This document shows, piece after piece, positions 8,524-17,063 of a stretch of DNA of 33,964 bases (the first letter of the stretch is position 1; each line of letters starts with the position of its first letter). The stretch is from Eggerthellales bacterium. GTDB taxonomy: Bacteria; Actinomycetota; Coriobacteriia; Coriobacteriales; Eggerthellaceae. The translations under genes and the position numbers were made by a program. The notes under the pieces were generated by a model. The model did not search any database. It saw only the letters and a list, made by a program, of their open reading frames with translations, and had not been told where the DNA came from. The stretch lies in contig JAQXGX010000114.1 of assembly GCA_029006935.1 (NCBI GenBank), positions 1 to 33,964 of the forward strand, given 5' to 3'.

Positions 8524-10071
8524 ATGGCTATTAAGAAGCTCGACAATGTTCGCTTGAACGTCAAGCCCATGTTCCTGACCCTGTATCACGAGTATGTGTT
8601 CGAGGGTCCCTGCCGCTTTGGCGAGGGCATGCAGCTGGAGAAGGAATTCGACCTGATGATGGCAGGCGAGAAGTTCAAGGGCTGGTACAAGCAGCTCCAG
8701 GACGCAATGCCGGACACCGTCGTCAACCTGCTCGAGCCGGTAGAGGTTCAGCGCGACGAGAACTTCCTGACCACCGACGCTATGCTCGACAAGCTGGCTG
8801 AGGGTTCCGAGGAAGTCGACCTGTACTACATTGGCTATGCAAGCCGCCCCTATGACCTGGCTCTCGAGTTCGCAATGCGCGTTGGCAAGCCCTGCGCAAT
8901 CACTCAGGCATGCTGCGCTGCCTCCATTACCTCCGCTGAGTTCCTGGCCCGCGGCCTTGAGTTCTACTCCTTCGAAGAGTGGTGCGACGCTACCGAGTAC
9001 ATGACCGTTCTGCGCGCCCGCAAGGCTCTGCGCGAGGCAAAGTGCATGTGCGCAGTCCGCATGGCAAGCTCCGTTTCCGTCTCCGCTCCGGACTCCATCA
9101 TCGATCCCGAGAAGGCAACCGCCAAGTTCGGCATCCGCTTCCGCTATGTTTCCGCTCATGAGCTGCTTGACCAGATCTCTTACGGCGATCCCATGGAGAA
9201 CTACAACACTCCTGGCCGCAAGGGTCTGAACTTCACCGAGGAAGACGCTGTTGCTATCAAGAAGGCAACCAAGGAGTTCATCGAGAACGCTGGCACCAAC
9301 TACATGACCGAGGAGAACGTCCAGAAGTCCATCGAGGCTTGGTACGGCATCAACAAGTGGCTCGACGCCACCGAGTGCAACTGCTTCACCGCTCCTTGCC
9401 CGGACCTGTGCGCAACCCGCCGCATCAACCAGCTGAAGTACACCATGTGCCTGAACCACTCCCTGAACAACGAGGCTGGCATCCCCTCTGCTTGCGAGTA
9501 TGACCTGGGCGCAATCATCGCTAAGGTTATCCTGCAGGAGATCGCACGCCGCCCAACCTACATGGGCAACTGCTTCACCGTTCCCGTACGCAACGGCAAG
9601 CGTTCTCAGCTGCCTAAGGCACTGTTCTTCACTCCCGAGGAAGTTGACGAGAAGATGGATCTGCTGGGTACCGATGGCGACGTCGTTCTGACCTTCCACT
9701 CTGTCGCAAACCGTCGTTGGACCTCCTATGACGAGCCGCTGCGCCCCTACAACATCCGCGAGTTCGCACGCTCCGGTTTCGGCGCAACCGTCCGCTACGA
9801 CTTTGCTCAGGACGCTGGCCAGGTTATCACCATGTGCCGTATCGACCCCACCTGCGAGAAGCTGTTCGTCGCTAAGGGCGAGATCGTTGCCTCCATGGGT
9901 TACGAGTCCACCAACTGCTCCAACGGCGTGTTCTTCAAGGTCAAGGACTCCAAGGACTTCTTCCAGAAGCAGGCTGCAATCGGCAACCACATGCCGCTGG
10001 TTTATGGTGACTTCGAAGAGCAGGTCATCCAGCTCGGCGAGCTTCTGGGCCTGGAGATCGTCAACGCCTAG
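8524..10071 (+). CDS. FucI/AraA-fold (L-fucose isomerase-like) protein, Cys-rich
   Basis: IPSACEYDLGAIIAKVILQ (fucose/arabinose isomerase metal-Glu segment) and C-terminal GNHMPLVYGDF (His ligand). AGGAAG RBS; strongly biased codon usage. Confidence 0.65.
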   Translation: MAIKKLDNVRLNVKPMFLTLYHEYVFEGPCRFGEGMQLEKEFDLMMAGEKFKGWYKQLQDAMPDTVVNLLEPVEVQRDENFLTTDAMLDKLAEGSEEVDLYYIGYASRPYDLALEFAMRVGKPCAITQACCAASITSAEFLARGLEFYSFEEWCDATEYMTVLRARKALREAKCMCAVRMASSVSVSAPDSIIDPEKATAKFGIRFRYVSAHELLDQISYGDPMENYNTPGRKGLNFTEEDAVAIKKATKEFIENAGTNYMTEENVQKSIEAWYGINKWLDATECNCFTAPCPDLCATRRINQLKYTMCLNHSLNNEAGIPSACEYDLGAIIAKVILQEIARRPTYMGNCFTVPVRNGKRSQLPKALFFTPEEVDEKMDLLGTDGDVVLTFHSVANRRWTSYDEPLRPYNIREFARSGFGATVRYDFAQDAGQVITMCRIDPTCEKLFVAKGEIVASMGYESTNCSNGVFFKVKDSKDFFQKQAAIGNHMPLVYGDFEEQVIQLGELLGLEIVNA

Positions 10072-10127
10072 CACTAAAGGGAGCCTGCACGGCTTTTCCT
10101 TCTAACCCCTTGCAATTGGCGCGCATT

Positions 10128-10165
10128 GGCCGGGTCGCCCAAACCCTTTTTGGGGCGACCCGGCC
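10128..10165 (+). terminator. Intra-operon hairpin (attenuator or processing element) between isomerase and sufE
   Basis: GGCCGGGTCGCCC-aaaccctttttg-GGGCGACCCGGCC, 13-bp stem, only a weak T-tract after it. Confidence 0.5.
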
Positions 10166-10200
10166 TTCTCCCAATATTTCTCTTTACCGAGGAGCGTCCT

Positions 10201-10629
10201 ATGAAAACACCTGACCAAATTCAAGATGAGATTATCCAAGGCTTTTTGGATGCAGGTGATCCTTTGGCGCAGTTTGAGCATCTGCTAGGGCTGTCTTATC
10301 AGTTGCCCGAGATGCCCGAAGCCGACCGTACGGCAGATGTATTGGTCAAGGGATGCCAGAGCCAGGTTTGGCTTTACGTTGAGTGGCCGAATGGCCTGCT
10401 CAACATCCGTGGCGAAAGCGACACGTTGATGGTTCGTGGCGTTATCAACATGTACAAAGCGATGTTTGACGGGCGTCCTCCTCAGGATGTTCTCAGCTGC
10501 AAGATTCGCTTTGTGGACGAGACGGACATGGCGGCAATCTTTGACCCAAGTCGCAAGGCCGGCGTTGCCTCAATCTTTGAAACCATATGCGCCTCCGCTC
10601 GCGCGCAGCTAGCGGGCGAAGTCGCATAA
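10201..10629 (+). CDS. sufE: SufE-family sulfur acceptor
   Basis: DVLVKGCQSQVWLYVEW contains the SufE active-site Cys; FDGRPPQDVL. Confidence 0.9.
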   Translation: MKTPDQIQDEIIQGFLDAGDPLAQFEHLLGLSYQLPEMPEADRTADVLVKGCQSQVWLYVEWPNGLLNIRGESDTLMVRGVINMYKAMFDGRPPQDVLSCKIRFVDETDMAAIFDPSRKAGVASIFETICASARAQLAGEVA

Positions 10630-10642
10630 GGAGGTTATTTCT

Positions 10643-11065
10643 ATGACAAAGACACTTAAAGAGCGCCTGGAGGAATCTACCGAGAAGTCAAAAGAGGTGC
10701 TTGAACAGCTTACCAGCGACGATATTTCTCGCGACGAGTTCCGCAAGCTCATGTCCGACTACGTGGGCTATCGCTTCTTCTTGGAGCCTGATGAAATGTT
10801 CACAGGCAACATTCTCGCTTTGGCGGAATTCAGCGTAGAGAAGCTTTTGCGCATAAACGACCTGAGCGTCTCCCTCTCGGAGGGCTCCATCACCTGCACC
10901 AATCAAAAGGACACCGACATCAAGAAGGTCTTGCTGTCCTTGACGTTGCAGCGTGCTCTCAACGTGCAATTTACGCCGGCGGAATCCGCCGACCTGGACA
11001 CCATCGACAAACTTGCCTGCGCTTTGTATGACGCGAAGAGCGATCCCAGCCGCGCAAGGGCCTAG
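10643..11065 (+). CDS. Hypothetical protein (140 aa)
   Basis: ORF with GGAGG RBS, tightly spaced in the operon; no family recognised. Confidence 0.7.
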   Translation: MTKTLKERLEESTEKSKEVLEQLTSDDISRDEFRKLMSDYVGYRFFLEPDEMFTGNILALAEFSVEKLLRINDLSVSLSEGSITCTNQKDTDIKKVLLSLTLQRALNVQFTPAESADLDTIDKLACALYDAKSDPSRARA

Positions 11066-11083
11066 CAGAACAGGAGTATTGCC

Positions 11084-11320
11084 ATGACAATGTCTGACAC
11101 CACGAGGCTCATGAAGCTTGAAATCTCCAACATGAATGATGAGAGCGACTTGAAGCGCTTGCAGGACGCTTTCGTCCAGGAGTTTGCTTACGACTTTGAG
11201 ATTACTGCGGACTTCAAAACGAAGGAAGTCGCAATCGATGGTCTCTGGGAAGAGGACCTGGATGTGATTGACGTCGTTCGTGAGGCGGGCTTCACTATCA
11301 CGTACGCCCTGGCTATGTAG
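11084..11320 (+). CDS. Small acidic protein (78 aa), HMA/ferredoxin-like fold suspected, no CxxC
   Basis: LMKLEISNMNDESDLKRLQDAF...TKEVAIDGLWEEDLDVIDVVREAGF resembles the beta-alpha-beta pattern of HMA domains; RBS CAGGAG. Confidence 0.6.
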   Translation: MTMSDTTRLMKLEISNMNDESDLKRLQDAFVQEFAYDFEITADFKTKEVAIDGLWEEDLDVIDVVREAGFTITYALAM

Positions 11321-11330
11321 TTTGTTTTCG

Positions 11331-11363
11331 GCAGGCAGCTAAACGCTGCCTGCTTATTTTTTT
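11331..11363 (+). terminator. Intrinsic terminator between the 78-aa gene and sufS
   Basis: GCAGGCAGC-taaac-GCTGCCTGC followed by TTATTTTTTT. Confidence 0.75.
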
Positions 11364-11374
11364 GGAGCTGAGCA

Positions 11375-12592
11375 ATGTTTGATATCGAATCTGTTCGAAG
11401 CGATTTTCCGATTCTGGGTATTCAAGCCAATGGGAGGCCTTTGGTCTATTTGGATAACGCCGCCACAATGCAGATGCCGCTTCCTGTTCAGCAGACCATG
11501 CAATATCACTACGAGCAGGTGAATGCCAATGTGCACCGCGGAACGCACTATCTATCCCACGAGTCCACTAAGGCCTACGAAGAAGCACGCGAGGCCGTTG
11601 CTTCTTTCTTGCATGCTCCGTCTACACGCAATGTTGTGTTTTCTGCGGGTACTACTGGCGCGATCAACATGGTGGCTTTGGGCCTGCGAGATTACGTTGG
11701 CCCGGGAGACGTAGTTGTTTCAACGGTATTGGAGCACCATTCGAATTTCGTGCCTTGGCAACAACTTTGCCTGGAGTGTGGGGCGCAGTTCAAAGTTGTG
11801 GGAATTGACCAAAATGGCAATCTGAATCTTGATGAGCTGAGGGCTGCCGTCTGCGGCGGCGCTAAGGTTGTTGCATGCACCTGTTGCTCGAACGTATTGG
11901 GCACGGTGACGCCGATACGAGAAGTTGTGAGCATTGCCCATCAGGCCGGTGCTTTGTGCTTGTTGGATGCCGCGCAAGGAATTCGCCATGGCGTATTAGA
12001 TGTCCAAGCCCTTGATTGCGACTTCTTGGCATTTTCCGGACACAAATTAGGCGCGCCTACTGGCATCGGCGTGCTGTACGGCAAGATGTCGGCGCTTGAG
12101 CTGCTCAAGCCTGCGTGGTTTGGCGGAGAAATGGTCGATATCGTTACCACCGAGAGGACTACTTGGGAAGAGCTTCCCTTGCGCCTTGAGCCCGGAACGC
12201 CCAATTATGCGGGAGCCATTGGGCTTGGAGCAGCTCTTGAATATCTGGAATTTGTGGGCCGAAAGGAAGCTGCTGAATACGAGGACGAACTGGTTGCATA
12301 TGCCGTCAAAAGCTTGTCGCACATTGACGGGATGAACGTCTATGGCAATCCGGAGCATCGCAGCGGGTGCGTGTCGTTCAACATTGACGGGGTGCATCCT
12401 TTTGATCTGTGCACCCTTATTGACAAGATGGGCGTAGCATTGCGTAGCGGGAACGCCTGCGCCCAGCCGTTACTGAATGCTTTGGGCTGCACGGCGGTCG
12501 CTCGCCTCTCTCCGGCGTTCTATAACAGTTTTGAAGAGATTGACGCTGCCGTTTCGGCTATTAGTCGGGGAGCGCAGATCCTTCGCAAATAA
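11375..12592 (+). CDS. sufS: SufS-type cysteine desulfurase
   Basis: YLDNAATMQMP, HRGTHYLSHEST, FSGHKLGAPTGIGVLYGK (PLP Lys), LRSGNACAQPLL (catalytic Cys). Confidence 0.92.
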   Translation: MFDIESVRSDFPILGIQANGRPLVYLDNAATMQMPLPVQQTMQYHYEQVNANVHRGTHYLSHESTKAYEEAREAVASFLHAPSTRNVVFSAGTTGAINMVALGLRDYVGPGDVVVSTVLEHHSNFVPWQQLCLECGAQFKVVGIDQNGNLNLDELRAAVCGGAKVVACTCCSNVLGTVTPIREVVSIAHQAGALCLLDAAQGIRHGVLDVQALDCDFLAFSGHKLGAPTGIGVLYGKMSALELLKPAWFGGEMVDIVTTERTTWEELPLRLEPGTPNYAGAIGLGAALEYLEFVGRKEAAEYEDELVAYAVKSLSHIDGMNVYGNPEHRSGCVSFNIDGVHPFDLCTLIDKMGVALRSGNACAQPLLNALGCTAVARLSPAFYNSFEEIDAAVSAISRGAQILRK

Positions 12593-12613
12593 CGATTGCA
12601 TTGCGTTGGGCCA

Positions 12614-12643
12614 GGCCGTCGGTGCATGCTGACGGCCTTTTTT
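12614..12643 (+). terminator. Intrinsic terminator after sufS
   Basis: GGCCGTC-ggtgcatgct-GACGGCC followed by TTTTTT. Confidence 0.7.
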
Positions 12644-12659
12644 GTTCAATTTTTCGTCA

Positions 12660-12676
12660 TCGTGCTCGTTGCACAA
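12660..12676. promoter_or_regulatory. Operator-like site 4a, TCGTGC-TCGTT-GCACAA
   Basis: 11/12 match with N5 spacing, upstream of the GPH transporter. Confidence 0.5.
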
Positions 12677-12742
12677 AAAGAGTCTGCGCTGTTCATGCTG
12701 TGTGCATAATTCTCCTGGTTGTGCGTTTTGCATCTAAAAATA

Positions 12743-12759
12743 TTGTTCATCACGCACAA
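12743..12759. promoter_or_regulatory. Operator-like site 4b, TTGTTC-ATCAC-GCACAA
   Basis: 11/12 match with N5 spacing, upstream of the GPH transporter. Confidence 0.5.
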
Positions 12760-12970
12760 GCCACTTCGTGCGCGATGGCAATTGTCCCAAAGCGGCGCGT
12801 ACGTGAAACTCGTTGTTGGTAGCAGTGGGTTTCGTATGCGCCACTTAGCATCTCTCTCCCGTCTCTCGCTGTTCAAATCTCCGCGCTTTGCATGCCGGGC
12901 TTTGCCTTGCGTGCTGTTGTCTGGAGGCGCGGGACGGAAATGGTGGAAAATCTAAAGAGAGGAGAGCCTC

Positions 12971-14488
12971 ATGGCTGAAGAGACCACCAAAGACATTACT
13001 CAAGAGAAGGGCGCACCTGAGCTGCCGGCAAATTACAAGCCGCTGTCTACTGGCCTGAAGTACTTCTACGGTGTTGGTGACTTCGGTTTCAACATCATGA
13101 ACTCCGTAGAGAATTACTACTTCGTCTTCTTCCTTACCAACTGCGCGATGCTTGACCCGGTACTTGCCGGTCTTGTTTCGACCATCGGCTCGGTTGTCGA
13201 TGCTGTCGTCGGCTGGCTGTGGGGTGCAATCATCAACACCATCAAGCCGATGCGTTGGGGTCGTTATCGTTCTTGGCTGTTCATCATGCCTTGGATCGTC
13301 CCCGTTCTGTTCGCTCTTGACTATGTCAAGTTCTCCGACGATCCGATGATCACCGCTGTGCTCATCACCGTGTTCTACATTGCATCTCATTGCTGCTGGG
13401 ATTTCCCGTATGTCTCCAACGTTTCTATGATTGCTGTTGTCGGTCAGACGGGCGAAGATCGTGCTCGCTTGGCTTCCACTCGTGGTATGTGGTCTAACGC
13501 ATCTAAGATTCTGTTCGCATACATCTTCCCGCCGGTTGCAATGCTTGGCGCAACCCTGTTTGGTGCACAGAATCAGGCTGTCCTGGATGCTGGTACTGCT
13601 GGCGTTCAGCCGATGAACTATGCGTTTGCCGCATTTGTCTTTGGCTGCGTCTTCGCCGCTCTCTATAACGTTCATTTCGCTCTCACCAAGGGCTACGAGA
13701 AGGAATACACCAAGGAAGAGCTTGCAAACTGGAAGACCAACAAGAAGGCCGACAAGGGTCAAAACAGCGCAGGCGACCTCGGCCGCTCCATCGCTCAGAA
13801 TCCGAACGTCATCTTCCTGATGCTGGGTGACGTTGCCAAGTGGATCTTCAACTTCGTTGTCGGCGGCACCGCTGTTTACTACTTCACCTATGTCGCATTC
13901 GATCCCGGCATGCTCGCAACCTACATCTTCGTAACCAACATCGCATGCGTTATCGGCGCATACCTTGGTGGCCCCATCGTTAAGGCTCTCAAGAGCTCCA
14001 AGACTGCAGTTATCGCCGCCTTTATCCTTATGATCGTGACGCTTCTTATCGCACGCTTCATGTACACACAGATGATGGTCGTTGTGGTCTGCATGTCCAT
14101 CGCTATGGCTGGTTATGGTCTCATCTACGCTGTTATTCCCGCAATGTATGGTGACTGCGTTGTCTACTCTGAGTGGAAGACTGGCAAGAACTCCGCTGGT
14201 TGGATTTCCGGCCTGCAGGTTCTGCCTCTGAAGATCGGCTTCTTCGCTCGTGGCGTTGTCATCCCGGCCATCCTTGCTGCTGCTGGCTTCGTCGCTGGTA
14301 TGAGCCCCAACGACTCTACGCAGGCTTTGCAGGAGGGCATCGTGAACGGTTGGTTCGTGCTCCCCGCAATCCTGTGTGCAATCTCCATGCTCATCCTGCT
14401 GTTTGGTTACAAGATCAATAACACTGTTCTGACCAAATGCCAGGAAGAGCTCGCCCAGCGTCAGCTGAACGAGGAGAACGCTGAGTAA
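12971..14488 (+). CDS. GPH-family (glycoside-pentoside-hexuronide:cation) symporter-like transporter
   Basis: LKYFYGVGDFGFNIMNSVENYYFVFFLTN, MRWGRYRSWLF, AMYGDCVVYSEWKTGKNSAGWISG are GPH/MelB-like motifs; AGAGAGGAG RBS. Confidence 0.85.
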   Translation: MAEETTKDITQEKGAPELPANYKPLSTGLKYFYGVGDFGFNIMNSVENYYFVFFLTNCAMLDPVLAGLVSTIGSVVDAVVGWLWGAIINTIKPMRWGRYRSWLFIMPWIVPVLFALDYVKFSDDPMITAVLITVFYIASHCCWDFPYVSNVSMIAVVGQTGEDRARLASTRGMWSNASKILFAYIFPPVAMLGATLFGAQNQAVLDAGTAGVQPMNYAFAAFVFGCVFAALYNVHFALTKGYEKEYTKEELANWKTNKKADKGQNSAGDLGRSIAQNPNVIFLMLGDVAKWIFNFVVGGTAVYYFTYVAFDPGMLATYIFVTNIACVIGAYLGGPIVKALKSSKTAVIAAFILMIVTLLIARFMYTQMMVVVVCMSIAMAGYGLIYAVIPAMYGDCVVYSEWKTGKNSAGWISGLQVLPLKIGFFARGVVIPAILAAAGFVAGMSPNDSTQALQEGIVNGWFVLPAILCAISMLILLFGYKINNTVLTKCQEELAQRQLNEENAE

Positions 14489-14500
14489 TCAGTGATTCGG

Positions 14501-14533
14501 TGCACGGCCCTTCACCAAGGGCCGTGCATTTCT
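14501..14533 (+). terminator. Intrinsic terminator after the GPH transporter
   Basis: TGCACGGCCC-ttcaccaa-GGGCCGTGCA followed by TTTCTT. Confidence 0.7.
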
Positions 14534-14620
14534 TGAGTTGCTTTTTCAAGGCGGAGCGAAGCGGGCGCAATGTCTGCTTCGCTTCGTAAAAGGTGTCAAG
14601 GCTTTGAGAAAGGTGTACTT

Positions 14621-15178
14621 ATGTCATCCATAGCAAACGCATTCTCGACGGCATACGCAAACCGTCGCAAGCGATCTCCCCTTCAGGTCGGCCTTTCGAC
14701 CGGCATGCTCATCGTAGCAATCGTCGTTTGCGTTTTGCTTATGAAGATCTTTAATCCCGACCAGATCTTCCTGCTCTTGGTACCGGTCCTTTTTATTGGC
14801 ATCTTGTTTACCATTCGCACGGTGAAAACGAATCCGAGGAACAAGCAAGATGTTACTGATGAGCACGAGACGTGTATGCCCATTCTTGAGAGATACAACG
14901 AGAAGCGCAACATCAAGCACCTCATGCGTGACTACAACGAGTGGTGGGAAGGCGAGCATAGCAACTACACGCGTATGCATTTCGCCGAGAAGGTTATCGA
15001 CATCCTGCAAGACAACAGGAAGTACGAAACAGCGCTTAGGGTCTTGTATCAGGTTGCTGAGCTCCCTCTCAAGGGCCGCGATCATTATGACTTCGACAAC
15101 TATCTGAAAAAGGCCGAACCTATCCTCAAAGCTGGGTTGGAAAAGCAGCGAAAGGAACAGGGCAGGCGCATGGCCTAG
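14621..15178 (+). CDS. Hypothetical membrane protein (two N-terminal TM helices, soluble C-terminus)
   Basis: MSSIANAFSTAYANRRKRSPLQVGLSTGMLIVAIVVCVLLMKIF...; internal ATG preferred over the longer ORF start. Confidence 0.65.
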   Translation: MSSIANAFSTAYANRRKRSPLQVGLSTGMLIVAIVVCVLLMKIFNPDQIFLLLVPVLFIGILFTIRTVKTNPRNKQDVTDEHETCMPILERYNEKRNIKHLMRDYNEWWEGEHSNYTRMHFAEKVIDILQDNRKYETALRVLYQVAELPLKGRDHYDFDNYLKKAEPILKAGLEKQRKEQGRRMA

Positions 15179-15224
15179 AAGGGTCTGTGCGTGTGCGAAT
15201 TTCTTCTTGCCCTTGTTATCGATG

Positions 15225-15261
15225 TCGACCTGGAGCGCCCCTCCCAATGGCTCCAGGTCGA
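15225..15261. terminator. 12-bp hairpin downstream of the membrane-protein gene
   Basis: TCGACCTGGAGC-gcccctcccaatg-GCTCCAGGTCGA. Confidence 0.5.
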
Positions 15262-15488
15262 TGTTGTGTGTAGGGGAGTTTTGCTATGCGAAGTGCATAA
15301 AGCTGTTTTTCCAAACATAGTCTTACCGAACAATGACGGTTTGAAGGTGTGTCCATAGAATCAATAGTGTCTCGCTTTGCCTGTGTTGGAGAGAGCACTG
15401 GCAAAGCGGGAATTGTTTTTCTAACGGGACTTTACTCCTAGCGAGCAGCAATTCGTCTCTACGAAATAGGGACCGCCGGCTTATGCTG

Positions 15489-15530
15489 AACCGCCTCCCA
15501 TTTCTCGTGTCCAAGAAATGGGAGGCGGTT
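15489..15530. terminator. 17-bp perfect hairpin between convergent genes
   Basis: AACCGCCTCCCATTTCT-cgtgtcca-AGAAATGGGAGGCGGTT. Confidence 0.55.
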
Positions 15531-15572
15531 CATTATGCCAGCGGCCCCTTCCGTTTTTGGTGCGAATTCTTG

Positions 15573-15914
15573 CTATTCGCCGAAGGCTTCTTCGGGCGTA
15601 ACCATCTTGGTTCCGATGAAGTTTCCGTCATCATCGAACTCGGCGATGGGGATGCAAGCCCTTTCGGCCTGTTCGGCTTGAGACGGGTCGCGAAGTACGT
15701 GCTTTACTTCCGGTACGAGCTCCTTTACCACCCTTTCAACTCCTTGTGAAAGCGTGATATGCGAGAACGAGCAACCCATACATGCCCCCTGGAGCGCTAC
15801 GTAAACAATGCCATTTTCATCGTCGATTTCGGTGATCTTCACATCACCGCCGTCAGCTTGGAGTTGGGGACGAATTGTTTCAATTGCATCGTTGAGCTTG
15901 TCTCGGTCGATCAT
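15573..15914 (-). CDS. Nfu/NifU C-terminal-domain Fe-S carrier
   Basis: IRPQLQADGGDVKITEIDDENGIVYVALQGACMGCSFSHITLSQGVERVVKE with CxxC. Confidence 0.9.
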   Translation of the reverse strand: MIDRDKLNDAIETIRPQLQADGGDVKITEIDDENGIVYVALQGACMGCSFSHITLSQGVERVVKELVPEVKHVLRDPSQAEQAERACIPIAEFDDDGNFIGTKMVTPEEAFGE

Positions 15915-15999
15915 GAGGACTCCTTCCGTTCAGTGCCTATAATCTCCGGCACTTGCCCAATAGATTCTAAAAAAGGGCTTAGGAGCAAGACAATTAGCA

Positions 16000-16016
16000 T
16001 TGTGCACAATGAACAA
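16000..16016. promoter_or_regulatory. Operator-like site 5, TTGTGC-ACAAT-GAACAA
   Basis: 11/12 match with N5 spacing, about 85 bp upstream of the nfu start; overlaps palindrome CATTGTGCACAATG. Confidence 0.55.
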
Positions 16017-16081
16017 TGGCAGCCTTTGGTTAAAGCGAAAGTCAAAGCGCAAAGACTTGCTTGATAGTTTTTTTCGCCGGG

Positions 16082-16843
16082 CTAACGCAAATGCTGTTTG
16101 AGTCGCTTATGAGCAGATTTGCTCAACGTTGGTTCGTTGCAGTTGTTTGCTTTGCGAGCATTAGATTGTGGGTTGTCTTTGCTTAGTGCAAGCAGGGGCT
16201 TGGGCGTGGGTGGACCGACCCATCTGCCTGCATCGGACACGCCAGAAAACACTCCTAGGCGAAGAGACGTTGCCTGGGCAGCTTCCAGATCAGCCAAGCG
16301 TGCCTCGTATTCGGCGCGCGCATCAACAAGCTCAGGTGCCTCACTCATTTTCGCCAGGCGGGCAAATAATGCTTCGCGAACGCGGCCGAAGTCGGCATCA
16401 GAGCGGATCTACTCACGCTCGCAGACCGCAAGCGCGTGGTTGAGGCTAACGACCGTCTTTCCGTGCGCTGCCAGGCTGCCGTAGGTGCAAGCGAAAGGAT
16501 CGGAAAGGTCCGCCAACGCTGCAGCAATTATGTTTTCACGTACAGTTGCTAGGCGAGGACGACCCAAGGAGGCGTCATGCGCAAGAGAGGCGCGGATCGA
16601 TGTACGGTCGGTATCCGCCACAAGGGCAGCACCTGATGCTACCCATTTGTCAGGGGCAAAGGAGCGCGCATGGTTTTGCTCGATAAGCGAGTCGATCGAC
16701 TCCTTCGAAAACGACTTGCCCACCTTGGGAGGGCCCACCAACAGGTGAAGCCCGGGGGCGATGAGGTCGTCGACGATCCATTCGTCTTCCTCCATGGGTT
16801 CTTCCAGGATGTCAGCAAGGGAGAAGGTTTCAAGCCTAGCCAT
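16082..16843 (-). pseudogene. Remnant of mobile-element replication/mobilisation genes: Walker-A ATPase N-terminus joined to an unrelated C-part, with an in-frame TAG
   Basis: GLHLLVGPPKVGKSF (Walker A) then unrelated sequence to ...ALAVCERE-TAG-IRSDADFGRVREALFARLAKMSEAPELVDARAEYEARLADLEAAQ. ORFs 16409-16945 and 16082-16348 share a frame. Confidence 0.65.
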
Positions 16844-17063
16844 TGGATGTCTCCTCGCCTTCAAAAGTAACCATCCAGTGGTTGAACGTGTCCTTCCGGA
16901 GTCGTGCGCCCATCGACTCGGCAAGTGCGTGCACGGCGTCTTCAAGGTCGCATGCGTAGCGGGTCAGACTATCGATGTCCGGCCACTGGTCGAATCCGTG
17001 CTCGGAAAGCAGACGGGCATCTTGCATGGCGTTGCGTACGTACGAGTAATCGCTAGCGGCCAT
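16836..17063 (-). CDS. Small mobile-element hypothetical protein
   Basis: MAASDYSYVRNAMQDARLLSEHGFDQWPDIDSLTRYACDLEDAVHALAESMG; GGAGGGG RBS; overlaps the start of the ATPase remnant. Confidence 0.55.
   Translation of the reverse strand: MAASDYSYVRNAMQDARLLSEHGFDQWPDIDSLTRYACDLEDAVHALAESMGARLRKDTFNHWMVTFEGEETSNG

Noticed and set aside
8500-10074. 524-aa minus-strand ORF antisense to the isomerase-like gene
   Set aside because: Same codon-bias shadow; the plus-strand gene has a good RBS and recognisable motifs.
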